Assembly: GCA_964643075.1 (NCBI GenBank)
Contig: CAZXQO010000016.1
Location: 25,927-89,926, forward strand
Length of the DNA: 64,000 nucleotides
Origin: Desulfocucumis sp964643075
GTDB taxonomy: Bacteria > Bacillota > Desulfotomaculia > Desulfotomaculales > Desulfocucumaceae
Direction of reading: 5' to 3'
Under the pieces are notes generated by a model that worked only from the letters and a program-made list of their open reading frames with translations, did no database searches and was not told the origin of the DNA. Every line of letters starts with the position of its first letter. Positions within the stretch are counted from its first letter, which is position 1. Shown here piece by piece: positions 51,020-58,705 of this stretch. A program made the position numbers and the translations under genes.

Positions 51020-52441
51020 ATGGACGGCTCCAAGGTTGCTGAAGCGGTTGCCCTGGCAGAGAGTCAGGCCGGGAATACCATTCAGTATAGTTTAATAAAA
51101 TTTATCCGCATTTTAAGGCAGCTTGGGGTACGGGTCAGCTCGGCCGAGGCCATTGACGCCTTCCAGGCCCTTACCCAGGTGGATATGGTGAACAGGGAGC
51201 AGTTTAGGGCGGCCTTAAGGTCCTGTCTGGTTAAAACCAAACCGGAACGCAATGTGTTTGAACTGGCCTTTGATCAGTTTTTTGTGGAACCCGAAGAAAA
51301 ACAAAGACGGCGGGAACTGCGCAGAAAACAGGAAGAAGAAAGGCAGGACCAGCTTTCCCGGGCCGAGTCAGAGCTCATGGAAGTGCTGGGGGACTGGCAG
51401 GAAGAAGACATGCAGCTTACCCCGGAGCAGTTGAAAACATTTTCCAATATGCCCAGGGTTGAAAAGGATAGAATGAAGGATATCCTGGAGAGAATGAAGT
51501 CAAATCCGGTGAATAATCCCGGTGAATTAATATCCAGGGTAATGCAGTCGTCTTTGAACTACTGGCGTTACCATATGTTAAAAGCCGAGTCCGCCCGGGG
51601 TGGCATTAGCCGGGAATTGGAGGCGCAGCTTACCGGCGAGGAAGAACTGGATGAAATCATAGAAGGGGTACAGGCTGAATTTTACAGGAAACCCGAGGAT
51701 GATATACTATACAAGGATATGCAGAGTATAGAAGATCAGGATTTGGTCAAAGTGACCGCGCTAATCCAGAGGATATCCTCCAGGCTGGCCACCGGCCTTT
51801 CCCGCCGTTTTCGCAGAAGCAGCCGCAGGCAGAAGATTGATATCAGAAGGACTATGCGGCAAAATATTAAATACGGCGGCACTCCCCTGGAACTCCGTTA
51901 CCGCTCCCGCAGGCCTTTCCGCCCGGAGTTGCTGTTGATTTGCGATGTGTCCGCTTCCATGGCCCGCTACGCCAGGTTTGTACTGCAGTTCATTTACGGG
52001 CTTAGTAGTGCGGTCAGGGGTATAGAGAGTTTTGTTTTTTCAGAGAACATGGAGAGGGTAACGCCTTATTTTGATAGGGGCCGCGGCTTTGCGGAAACAA
52101 TGACGGACATTGTGAACAACAGTAAGCAGTGGGGGAAATCCACCAATTTGCATGTTGCACTGAGAACGTTTATTGATAATTACAGTGATTTAATATCCTC
52201 CGACAGGATATTGCTGGTGGTGAGCGATACCAGGACATTGTCCCCGGACGGGGCTGTAAACCTGCTACAGGGCATCAAAAAGAGACTGGGCAAAATTATC
52301 TGGCTGAATACCCTGCCGGGAAAAGAGTGGGGAGCTTACCCCTCAGTGGCACTGTTTGAAAAGCATTTTCCCATGTATGAGTGCAATACCATTGCACATC
52401 TGGAAAAGGTGCTTCGCTGGCAGGTATTTAAAAACGCCTGA
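51020..52441 (+). CDS. VWA-domain protein, CoxE-like
   Basis: 473 residues. The N-terminal half is helical and highly charged (KQRRRELRRKQEEERQDQ near 94-111). The C-terminal half is a VWA domain whose metal-ion site begins D309-x-S-x-S in LLICDVSASMARYARFV, followed by NNSKQWGKSTNLHVAL (Thr of the site) and LLVVSDTRTLSPDGA. Partner of the MoxR ATPase 27 bases upstream. CoxE-type proteins help insert metal or sulfur in CO dehydrogenase, but no cox structural gene is here, so the client is unknown. RBS AAAAGGGGGG. Confidence 0.9.
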   Translation: MDGSKVAEAVALAESQAGNTIQYSLIKFIRILRQLGVRVSSAEAIDAFQALTQVDMVNREQFRAALRSCLVKTKPERNVFELAFDQFFVEPEEKQRRRELRRKQEEERQDQLSRAESELMEVLGDWQEEDMQLTPEQLKTFSNMPRVEKDRMKDILERMKSNPVNNPGELISRVMQSSLNYWRYHMLKAESARGGISRELEAQLTGEEELDEIIEGVQAEFYRKPEDDILYKDMQSIEDQDLVKVTALIQRISSRLATGLSRRFRRSSRRQKIDIRRTMRQNIKYGGTPLELRYRSRRPFRPELLLICDVSASMARYARFVLQFIYGLSSAVRGIESFVFSENMERVTPYFDRGRGFAETMTDIVNNSKQWGKSTNLHVALRTFIDNYSDLISSDRILLVVSDTRTLSPDGAVNLLQGIKKRLGKIIWLNTLPGKEWGAYPSVALFEKHFPMYECNTIAHLEKVLRWQVFKNA

Positions 52442-52473
52442 AGTGTTGTTTATGATTATAGGAGTTGGTGACT

Positions 52474-53118
52474 ATGGCTGTAAAAACCAGGGAAACGGTG
52501 GTGCATCTGCCGGGCAAAAACGTTAGCCTGGCGGTGGTAAGGGATGTAGAGGAACTGATTACCGATCCTGCTGATGAGGACAAGGTACCCCTATGGGCGG
52601 AGATATGGCCCGCCGCCCGGGGTCTGTCTGAATACATCTGGAACGGTATTGATTTCAGCGGGCAGACGGTGCTGGAGCTTGGGGCCGGGCTGGGGCTTGC
52701 CGGGGTAATTTGCGGGCTCAAAGGAGCCATGGTAACCTTTTCCGATTATCAGGCCTCCGCCCTGGAAATTGCGTCCATGAACGCCCGGAAGAACGGCCTG
52801 TCCGGGGTGGATCTTTTTCTGGGCGACTGGAGGGAATGGAAGCTGTCTGGTCAGTTTGACTGGATAGTTGGTTCGGATATATTATATGACCCTAAATTTC
52901 ACCCTTACTTGCACAAAATAATTGCTGCCAACTTACAGCCCGGGGGTAGCCTGCTCTTCTCCCACCCGGGGAGAAAGCCGTCGTTTCAGTTTATTGAGCA
53001 GTGGGAGCGGGATTACGGCTGCATGTTCCGCCATACCATGGTTCCGGTTAACATTGAAGATCCTCATTTCCCTTATTATGAGATACATATACACCATCTG
53101 CAGGGTGTCGAAGTCTAA
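52474..53118 (+). CDS. Class I SAM methyltransferase, METTL21/lysine-methyltransferase-like
   Basis: 214 residues with the seven-strand SAM fold: motif I TVLELGAGLGLAGVIC (about residues 69-84), acidic loop SDYQASALEIA, and the post-motif SDILYDPKFH. The D-x-x-Y (DILY) pattern and the VPLWAEIWPAARGLSEYI opening are typical of PF10294-type protein lysine methyltransferases (METTL21, ETF-beta methyltransferase), so a protein substrate is likely but not proven. ATG at 52474 with RBS AGGAG. It follows the MoxR/VWA pair by 32 bases. Confidence 0.8.
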   Translation: MAVKTRETVVHLPGKNVSLAVVRDVEELITDPADEDKVPLWAEIWPAARGLSEYIWNGIDFSGQTVLELGAGLGLAGVICGLKGAMVTFSDYQASALEIASMNARKNGLSGVDLFLGDWREWKLSGQFDWIVGSDILYDPKFHPYLHKIIAANLQPGGSLLFSHPGRKPSFQFIEQWERDYGCMFRHTMVPVNIEDPHFPYYEIHIHHLQGVEV

Positions 53119-53190
53119 AGTCTAAGGTTTCCAGCTTTCATTGACTTTTGACCTTCGACTTTTGACATTAGACTTTTCAATGAGTTAATC
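53119..53190. repeat. Heptamer-like inverted repeats before dnaE
   Basis: AAGTCTAAAGTCTAAGG at the left is mirrored by TTGACTTTTGACCTTCGACT and GACATTAGACTTTT further right, about 10 bases apart, built from units like GACTTTT and TCTAAAG. No gene or clear terminator. Confidence 0.5.
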
Positions 53191-53207
53191 AGGAAGGGTG
53201 CTTATAT

Positions 53208-56200
53208 TTGTTTGTACATCTTCACGTGCACACCGAATACAGCTTGCTGGACGGCGCGGCCCGGATTAAAAGCGCCGTCAAATCAGCCAGGGAAATGGGC
53301 ATGCCGGCCTTGGCCGTGACCGACCACGGCAGCATGTTCGGGGTGGTTGATTTTTATAAAGCCTGCCGGAAGGAAGATATAAAACCCATACTGGGCTGCG
53401 AGGTGTATGTGGCGCCCCGTACCATGGCCGACCGCACACCCCGGGTGGACGATAACCCGTACCATCTGGTGTTGCTGGCGGAAAACGAGGAGGGCTACAG
53501 AAATCTGCTGCAACTGGTATCCATGGCCTATACCGACGGGTTTTACTATAAACCCCGGGTGGACAAGCAGGCCCTGGCTTCCCACAGCAAAGGTCTAATT
53601 GCTCTGTCCGGCTGCATCGCCGGGGAGGTGGCCAGACGCTATCTGGCCGGTGAGCCTGATAAGGCCCGCCAGGCAGCCATGGAATACCGTGATATATTCG
53701 GCAAGGAAAATTTTTTTCTAGAGCTTCAGGATCACGGCTTTGCCGAACAGAAAACTGCCAACCGGGAATTAATCGCCTTGCACAAGGAAACGGGTATACC
53801 CATGGTGGTTACCAATGACGTCCATTACGTACGGCGGGAACATGCAGAGATGCAGGATGTGCTGCTGTGCATCCAGACCGGCAAAACGGTGGACGACCCG
53901 GCCAGGATGAAATTTCAGTCCCAGGAGCTGTACCTTAAAAGCGAAGAGGAAATGAGCCTGGTGCTCGGGGAACACCGGGAGGCCATGGATAATACCGTAC
54001 TTATTGCCGACAGGTGCAATGTGGAACTGTCTTTCGGCACGCTGCACCTGCCGGTGTGCCAAGTCCCCGAGGGCTTTACGGTGGACAGCTACCTGGTGGA
54101 AAAATGCCTGGAGGGAATCAAATGGCGCTTCGGGGAAATGAGCGAGCCTGTTCGCCAGCGGCTGGAATTCGAATTGGCTGTTATCAAGCAGATGGGCTTT
54201 TCGGCTTACTTTTTAATCGTCTGGGATTTTATTCATTTTGCCAGGGAAAACAATATACCCGTGGGTCCGGGCCGGGGCTCCGCCGCGGGTAGCATAGTGG
54301 CCTATGCGCTGGGTATAACCAACATCGATCCGCTGAAATACAATCTGCTCTTTGAGCGCTTCCTGAACCCGGAGAGGGTATCCATGCCTGATATTGACAT
54401 AGATTTCTGCTTTGAACGCAGGGCCGAGGTCATCAGCTACGTGGCCAGGAGGTACGGTGCGGACCGGGTGGCCCAGATTGCCACCTTCGGTACCATGGCC
54501 GCCCGGGCCGCCATCAGGGATGTGGGCAGGGCACTGAACATACCTTACGGTGAAGTGGACCGGGTGGCCAAAATGGTGCCCATGGAATTACACATTACTC
54601 TGGAAAAAGCACTGCAGGACTCACCGGATTTAAAGGAACTATATGATTATAACCCCCAGATTAAGAAGCTGATTGACATGGCAGTGTTGCTGGAAGGGAT
54701 GCCCAGGCACGCCTCTACCCACGCGGCCGGAGTAGTTATTACCAGGGAGCCGCTAACCTACTACCTGCCGCTGTACAAGGCCACCGACGGTCCCCTGACT
54801 ACCCAGTTCGCCAAGGATCAGGTGGAGGAACTGGGGCTTTTGAAAATGGACCTGTTGGGTTTGCGCACACTAACGGTGATAGCCGACGCGCTAAAGATGA
54901 TCGAACAGAGCAGGGGTATAGCCCTGGATATTGACTCTATTTCCCTGCAGGATCCAGCAACCTATGCCCTGCTTATACGCGGTGAGGGAGCGGGGGTGTT
55001 CCAGCTTGAAAGTAGCGGTATGAGGGCCATTCTTAAGGAACTGAAGCCAGAGGTATTTGAGGACATAGTAGCCCTGGTGGCCCTGTACCGCCCCGGCCCC
55101 CTGGGCAGCGGCATGGTGGAGGACTTCATAAAAAACAAACACGGCTTAAAGGTGGTCACTTATCTGCATCCCAAACTGGAGCCCATTTTAAAGGACACCT
55201 ACGGGGTAATACTGTACCAGGAGCAGGTCATGCGGATTTCCTCGGACCTGGCAGGTTTCACTCTGGGAGAGGCGGATTTGTTGCGCCGGGCCATGGGTAA
55301 GAAAAAAGCCGAAATTATCGCCGGTTTGCGGGCCCAGTTTGTGGAGGGCGCGGTAAAAAACAGCGTCAATGCCGGTATAGCCGGCCAGATATTTGACCTG
55401 ATGGAATATTTCGCGGGTTACGGTTTTAACAAAAGCCACAGCGCCGCCTACGCGCTGGTTTCATATCAGACTGCCTATTTAAAAGCCAATTACCCGGTGG
55501 AGTATATGGCCGCCCTTTTAACGTCGGTACGGGACAATACCGACAAGGTGTCTGTGTACGTGGAGGAAAGCCGCCGTATGGGCATTGAGGTACTACCGCC
55601 GGACGCTAACGAGAGTAGGGAAAGTTTTACGGCGGTGGGCGGCAAGATACGTTTCGGTCTGGCAGCCATAAAAAATGTTGGTCTGGCGGCGGTGGAGACC
55701 ATTATAGAGGTAAGGGAAAAGGAAGGGCCATTTGAAAGCTTTGCTGATTTTTGCAGCCGGCTGGACACCCGGGTGGTCAACCGGAGGGTTCTGGAAAACC
55801 TTATCAAAGGAGGAGCTTTTGATTCACTGGGTTACCACCGTGCCCAGTTGATGACTGCGGTGGACGCAGGCCTGAGTCTGGCCCAGCAGAGCCAGAAGGA
55901 AAAAGCCAGCGGCCAGCTATCGCTCATGGATTTCTGGGGGGAAGAAGCCAGAGAAACCCTTACTCTGAATATTCCAGATATTGATGAATACCCCCGGGCC
56001 GAAATGCTGTCTCTGGAGAAGGAAGCCCTGGGCCTTTATATCAGCGGCCATCCCCTGCTCGAATACCGCCGTGCCTTAGCGGAGCAGGCCGGATGTACCA
56101 TAGCCGAGGCCAGGGGCCTGGAAGAGGACGGAAATGTCACCATCGGGGGTATGTTTAACTCTATTAAGCGTATAAACACACGCAAGGGCGATCCTATGGC

Positions 56201-56609
56201 TTTTGCCACTCTGGAGGATTTAACCGGCAGTATAGAAGTAGTGTTTTTTCCCCGGCCGTACCAGCAGTTTCAGAAGCTGCTGGTCAGCGACGCAGCCGTA
56301 CTGGTTAAGGGCAAGCTGAATGCCGGCGGCGAGGAGCCCAAAGTTCTCGCGGATGAGATACTATCCTTGCATAAAAGGATGGACGGTGAGCTTTATATAA
56401 AAACAGACGGTATGAGCCGTGACGATCTATCCAGGGTTAAGGTGATCCTGCGCTCATATCCGGGTCCCTCACCAGTTTTCTTATACAACCAGAAGGAAAA
56501 GAAATTATCTAAAACCTCCGGAGACCACTGGGTAGACCTATCCAGCCCGGTGACGGGCGAATTGAAAAAGATGCTGGGTGCGTCTAATGTCAGGATTAAG
56601 GAATTATAA
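53208..56609 (+). CDS. dnaE: DNA polymerase III alpha subunit DnaE
   Basis: Replicative polymerase of the C family. 1133 residues. The N-terminal PHP domain has metal histidines in FVHLHVHTEYSLLDGAARI and TDHGSMFGVVDFY. The palm catalytic acidic residues lie in PDIDIDFCFERR (around 393-404) with GPGRGSAAGSIV ahead of them. The fingers show YFAGYGFNKSHSAAYALVSY, followed by a helix-hairpin-helix and an OB domain (VTIGGMFNSIKRINTRKGDP). TTG start with RBS GGAAGGG. No proofreading exonuclease domain, as expected for DnaE. Confidence 0.98.
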   Translation: MFVHLHVHTEYSLLDGAARIKSAVKSAREMGMPALAVTDHGSMFGVVDFYKACRKEDIKPILGCEVYVAPRTMADRTPRVDDNPYHLVLLAENEEGYRNLLQLVSMAYTDGFYYKPRVDKQALASHSKGLIALSGCIAGEVARRYLAGEPDKARQAAMEYRDIFGKENFFLELQDHGFAEQKTANRELIALHKETGIPMVVTNDVHYVRREHAEMQDVLLCIQTGKTVDDPARMKFQSQELYLKSEEEMSLVLGEHREAMDNTVLIADRCNVELSFGTLHLPVCQVPEGFTVDSYLVEKCLEGIKWRFGEMSEPVRQRLEFELAVIKQMGFSAYFLIVWDFIHFARENNIPVGPGRGSAAGSIVAYALGITNIDPLKYNLLFERFLNPERVSMPDIDIDFCFERRAEVISYVARRYGADRVAQIATFGTMAARAAIRDVGRALNIPYGEVDRVAKMVPMELHITLEKALQDSPDLKELYDYNPQIKKLIDMAVLLEGMPRHASTHAAGVVITREPLTYYLPLYKATDGPLTTQFAKDQVEELGLLKMDLLGLRTLTVIADALKMIEQSRGIALDIDSISLQDPATYALLIRGEGAGVFQLESSGMRAILKELKPEVFEDIVALVALYRPGPLGSGMVEDFIKNKHGLKVVTYLHPKLEPILKDTYGVILYQEQVMRISSDLAGFTLGEADLLRRAMGKKKAEIIAGLRAQFVEGAVKNSVNAGIAGQIFDLMEYFAGYGFNKSHSAAYALVSYQTAYLKANYPVEYMAALLTSVRDNTDKVSVYVEESRRMGIEVLPPDANESRESFTAVGGKIRFGLAAIKNVGLAAVETIIEVREKEGPFESFADFCSRLDTRVVNRRVLENLIKGGAFDSLGYHRAQLMTAVDAGLSLAQQSQKEKASGQLSLMDFWGEEARETLTLNIPDIDEYPRAEMLSLEKEALGLYISGHPLLEYRRALAEQAGCTIAEARGLEEDGNVTIGGMFNSIKRINTRKGDPMAFATLEDLTGSIEVVFFPRPYQQFQKLLVSDAAVLVKGKLNAGGEEPKVLADEILSLHKRMDGELYIKTDGMSRDDLSRVKVILRSYPGPSPVFLYNQKEKKLSKTSGDHWVDLSSPVTGELKKMLGASNVRIKEL

Positions 56610-56683
56610 CCATGTTTCTTGCCAATTCGCTCTGGCGTATGCTATGATTTGCTTGTAAAGCAGGAAATTGAGGGGTGATGAAA

Positions 56684-56914
56684 GTGCCTGAGCAGCCCAA
56701 TGTTGCGGGGGAATATATTGTGGTTAAGGCGCTGGACAACGGCGTTACCATTTATGGTTTGACCAGGGGCAAGGATACTAAATTCCACCATTCTGAAAAG
56801 CTGGATAAGGGTGAGATTATGGTGGCCCAGTTTACTGAACATACAGGCGCTATAAAAATCCGGGGGAGGGCGGAAGTCCTGACTAAGCACGGCAGGCTTA
56901 CAACTTCCGACTGA
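56684..56914 (+). CDS. mtrB: trp RNA-binding attenuation protein TRAP
   Basis: 76 residues, close to Bacillus TRAP over the whole length (TKFHHSEKLDKGE is identical). It assembles an 11-subunit ring that binds tryptophan and wraps RNA bearing GAG/UAG triplets. RNA-contact residues corresponding to K37, K56 and R58 are K39, K58 and R60 here. The GTG at 56684, behind GAGGGG with eight bases spacing, gives the TRAP length; earlier in-frame GTG 56675 and ATG 56678 lack room for a ribosome site. It stands alone between dnaE and a DUF2007 gene, without mtrA and away from trp genes. Confidence 0.95.
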   Translation: MPEQPNVAGEYIVVKALDNGVTIYGLTRGKDTKFHHSEKLDKGEIMVAQFTEHTGAIKIRGRAEVLTKHGRLTTSD

Positions 56915-56919
56915 AAATA

Positions 56920-56957
56920 AAGTATCCAGGGCTTTTGCTCTGGATATACTTATTTTT
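56920..56957 (+). terminator. Rho-independent terminator after mtrB
   Basis: AAGTATCCAGGGC and GCTCTGGATATACTT pair around TTTT with a small bulge, followed by ATTTTTG. Confidence 0.75.
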
Positions 56958-57043
56958 GATTGCTGAAAAAAGGAATACCCGGTATTTTGGTAGAAGTGAC
57001 TATTGTCGTATCGGTAATTAATGGCGTGAGGGGGACATCTGGC

Positions 57044-57235
57044 GTGTGGACTGTGGTTTATATAGCACCTAATAAGAAAGAGGCAGAAAGAATGAAAAAC
57101 AAGCTGTCCGCCGAAGGCCTGCTGGTAAAAATAAGGTCAGTAGGCTTGCCCCAGACAGGAGATAACGGTCCGGTGGAGGTGCTGGTACCTGAATCCGAAG
57201 TGGATGAGGCTATGGAGATAATAAATTCCATTTAA
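57044..57235 (+). CDS. Small DUF2007-like protein
   Basis: 63 residues: MWTVVYIAPNKKEAERMKNK, then a strand-helix-strand ending EVLVPESEVDEAMEIINSI. This is the ferredoxin-like DUF2007 (signal-transducing P-II-like) pattern, a short domain that occurs alone or on transporters and enzymes. The frame is open to 56960, but GTG at 57044 has RBS GAGGGGG. It occurs upstream of pfkA in related Peptococcaceae as far as I know. No function is established. Confidence 0.7.
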   Translation: MWTVVYIAPNKKEAERMKNKLSAEGLLVKIRSVGLPQTGDNGPVEVLVPESEVDEAMEIINSI

Positions 57236-57384
57236 ATGCCTATTATTTTTAACAATGAAAGTTTATATTAATATTATGTTTAATTTTAATGCCGGTGTAT
57301 GTACTGATGTGCCGGCAAGTCTTTTTTGCCCCTGTAAGGCGTACTTAAATTGGGGACATTTCTTCCTGAAACTGCCAATAAGTA

Positions 57385-57474
57385 GTAGCTACGCAGGAGT
57401 TAGGAGAGAACGGTTTATCGTCTTGAAATATTCTGGCTCCTGAATTCTGAATACCTGAATAGTACTACAGCGTA
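57385..57474 (+). repeat. Family A repeat (copy 6, short)
   Basis: GTAGCTACGCAGGAGTTAGG, GAGAACGGTTTATCGTCTTG and right end ATACCTGAATAGTA. The final TAGTA runs into the family B element, suggesting B inserted at the A terminus. Confidence 0.72.
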
Positions 57475-57606
57475 AACTAAAAGTTAGCGGAGCCATGGGG
57501 AAGGTTCGGGCGCTTCCGAAGCGCAGCGAAGGACCGAAGGGACAGCGATGGAACCGTCCCCATGGCGTAGCGGGCATAGCAAAATAAGCAATATTATGCT
57601 GTAGTA
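57473..57606. repeat. Family B element (copy 3)
   Basis: 134 bases from TACTACAGCGTA to TATGCTGTAGTA (inverse TACTACAGCATA), with inner arms GGAGCCATGGGGAAGGTTC and GAACCGTCCCCATGGCGTAG. Complete copy. Confidence 0.82.
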
Positions 57607-57731
57607 ATAGTAACAAAAAGTAATGAATTTATGTGACCTAAGAAAGGTATGTCCACTGACCTCTACAGGTAGTTCTTAAGTAATTGCAGGCACCGGGGTC
57701 CGGGCGAGCTAATTCAAAGGGGGCAGTTTTA

Positions 57732-58694
57732 TTGCAGAGAATAGGGGTACTGACCAGTGGCGGTGATTCTTCGGGAATGAATGCCGCTATCAGGGCAGTG
57801 GTGCGCAAGGCAATTTATCATGGTATGGAGGTAATAGGGATACGCCGTGGCTATACCGGCTTTGTGGAAGCCGATATGGATCCCATGAACCTCGGCTCTG
57901 TGGCGGATATTGTTCACCGTGGGGGAACAATACTGCGCACTGCCCGCTCGGAAGTTTTTTCTACCTCTGAAGGCAGGAAAAAAGCTTATGATAACGTTAA
58001 GCGTTTCGGTTTGCAGGGTCTGGTGGTAATCGGCGGGGATGGCTCCTTTCGGGGCGCCCTGGCTTTCCATAAGGAATACGGCCTTCCCGTGATGGGTGTT
58101 CCGGGAACCATTGACAACGATATTAACGGCACCGATTATTCCATAGGTTTCGACACTGCCGTAAATACCGTGGTTGACGCGGTGAACAAGATAAGGGACA
58201 CCGCCACATCCCACGAAAGAACTTTTATCATTGAGGTTATGGGACGCGAGTCAGGCAATATAGCCCTGCATGCCGGGCTGGCTTCCGGGGCGGAAACTAT
58301 AATGATTCCGGAAGTACCCCTGGGTATAGACGATATCTGTGAAAAGCTCAACCGGGGCCACAGGCGGGGCAAGCTGCACAGTATTATAATAGTGGCCGAA
58401 GGGGCGGCCAGCGGAATAGAAATGGGATGCTTGATTAAAGAAAAAACCGGTTTTGACACCAAGGTGACCATACTGGGACATATTCAGAGGGGCGGTACTC
58501 CCACAGCCTTTGACCGCATCCTGGCCAGCAGCCTTGGTGCCAAGGCCGTGGAACTGCTGATGAAAGGTGAAAAAAATAAGATGGTTGGTATGGTTTCCGG
58601 CAAGGTGGTGTCAAAGGACTTGCAGGAAGCAATATCAAGCAGTAAAAATATCGCCATGGATATGTACGACCTGGCCGGTATCCTGTCCATTTGA
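57732..58694 (+). CDS. pfkA: ATP-dependent 6-phosphofructokinase
   Basis: 320 residues, standard for bacterial PfkA. IGVLTSGGDSSGMNAAIRAV at the N-terminus, GGDGSFRGA where the Gly indicates ATP rather than pyrophosphate as donor, catalytic Asp in PGTIDNDINGTD, and MGRESG for fructose-6-phosphate binding. TTG at 57732 with RBS AAAGGGGGC gives the right length; the frame is open to 57684. It overlaps no gene but leads into pyk within 11 bases, pairing two control points of glycolysis. Confidence 0.97.
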   Translation: MQRIGVLTSGGDSSGMNAAIRAVVRKAIYHGMEVIGIRRGYTGFVEADMDPMNLGSVADIVHRGGTILRTARSEVFSTSEGRKKAYDNVKRFGLQGLVVIGGDGSFRGALAFHKEYGLPVMGVPGTIDNDINGTDYSIGFDTAVNTVVDAVNKIRDTATSHERTFIIEVMGRESGNIALHAGLASGAETIMIPEVPLGIDDICEKLNRGHRRGKLHSIIIVAEGAASGIEMGCLIKEKTGFDTKVTILGHIQRGGTPTAFDRILASSLGAKAVELLMKGEKNKMVGMVSGKVVSKDLQEAISSSKNIAMDMYDLAGILSI

Positions 58695-58705
58695 GGGGGA
58701 TCTGT

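Larger units (their letters stand above)
57236..57731. other. Intergenic region before pfkA with three kinds of repeat
   Basis: No gene is visible. From left: an AT-rich stretch, a hairpin TGCCGG...CCGGCA followed by AGTCTTTTTTG (57293-57331, a possible terminator), a family C half-site (57352-57366), a family A copy (57385-57474), a family B copy (57473-57606), then an unremarkable leader with the pfkA ribosome site. Confidence 0.6.

Noticed and set aside
53283..53598. Long open frames on both strands within dnaE.
   Set aside because: They are shadows in a GC-rich coding gene; none has a ribosome site or recognisable protein features.
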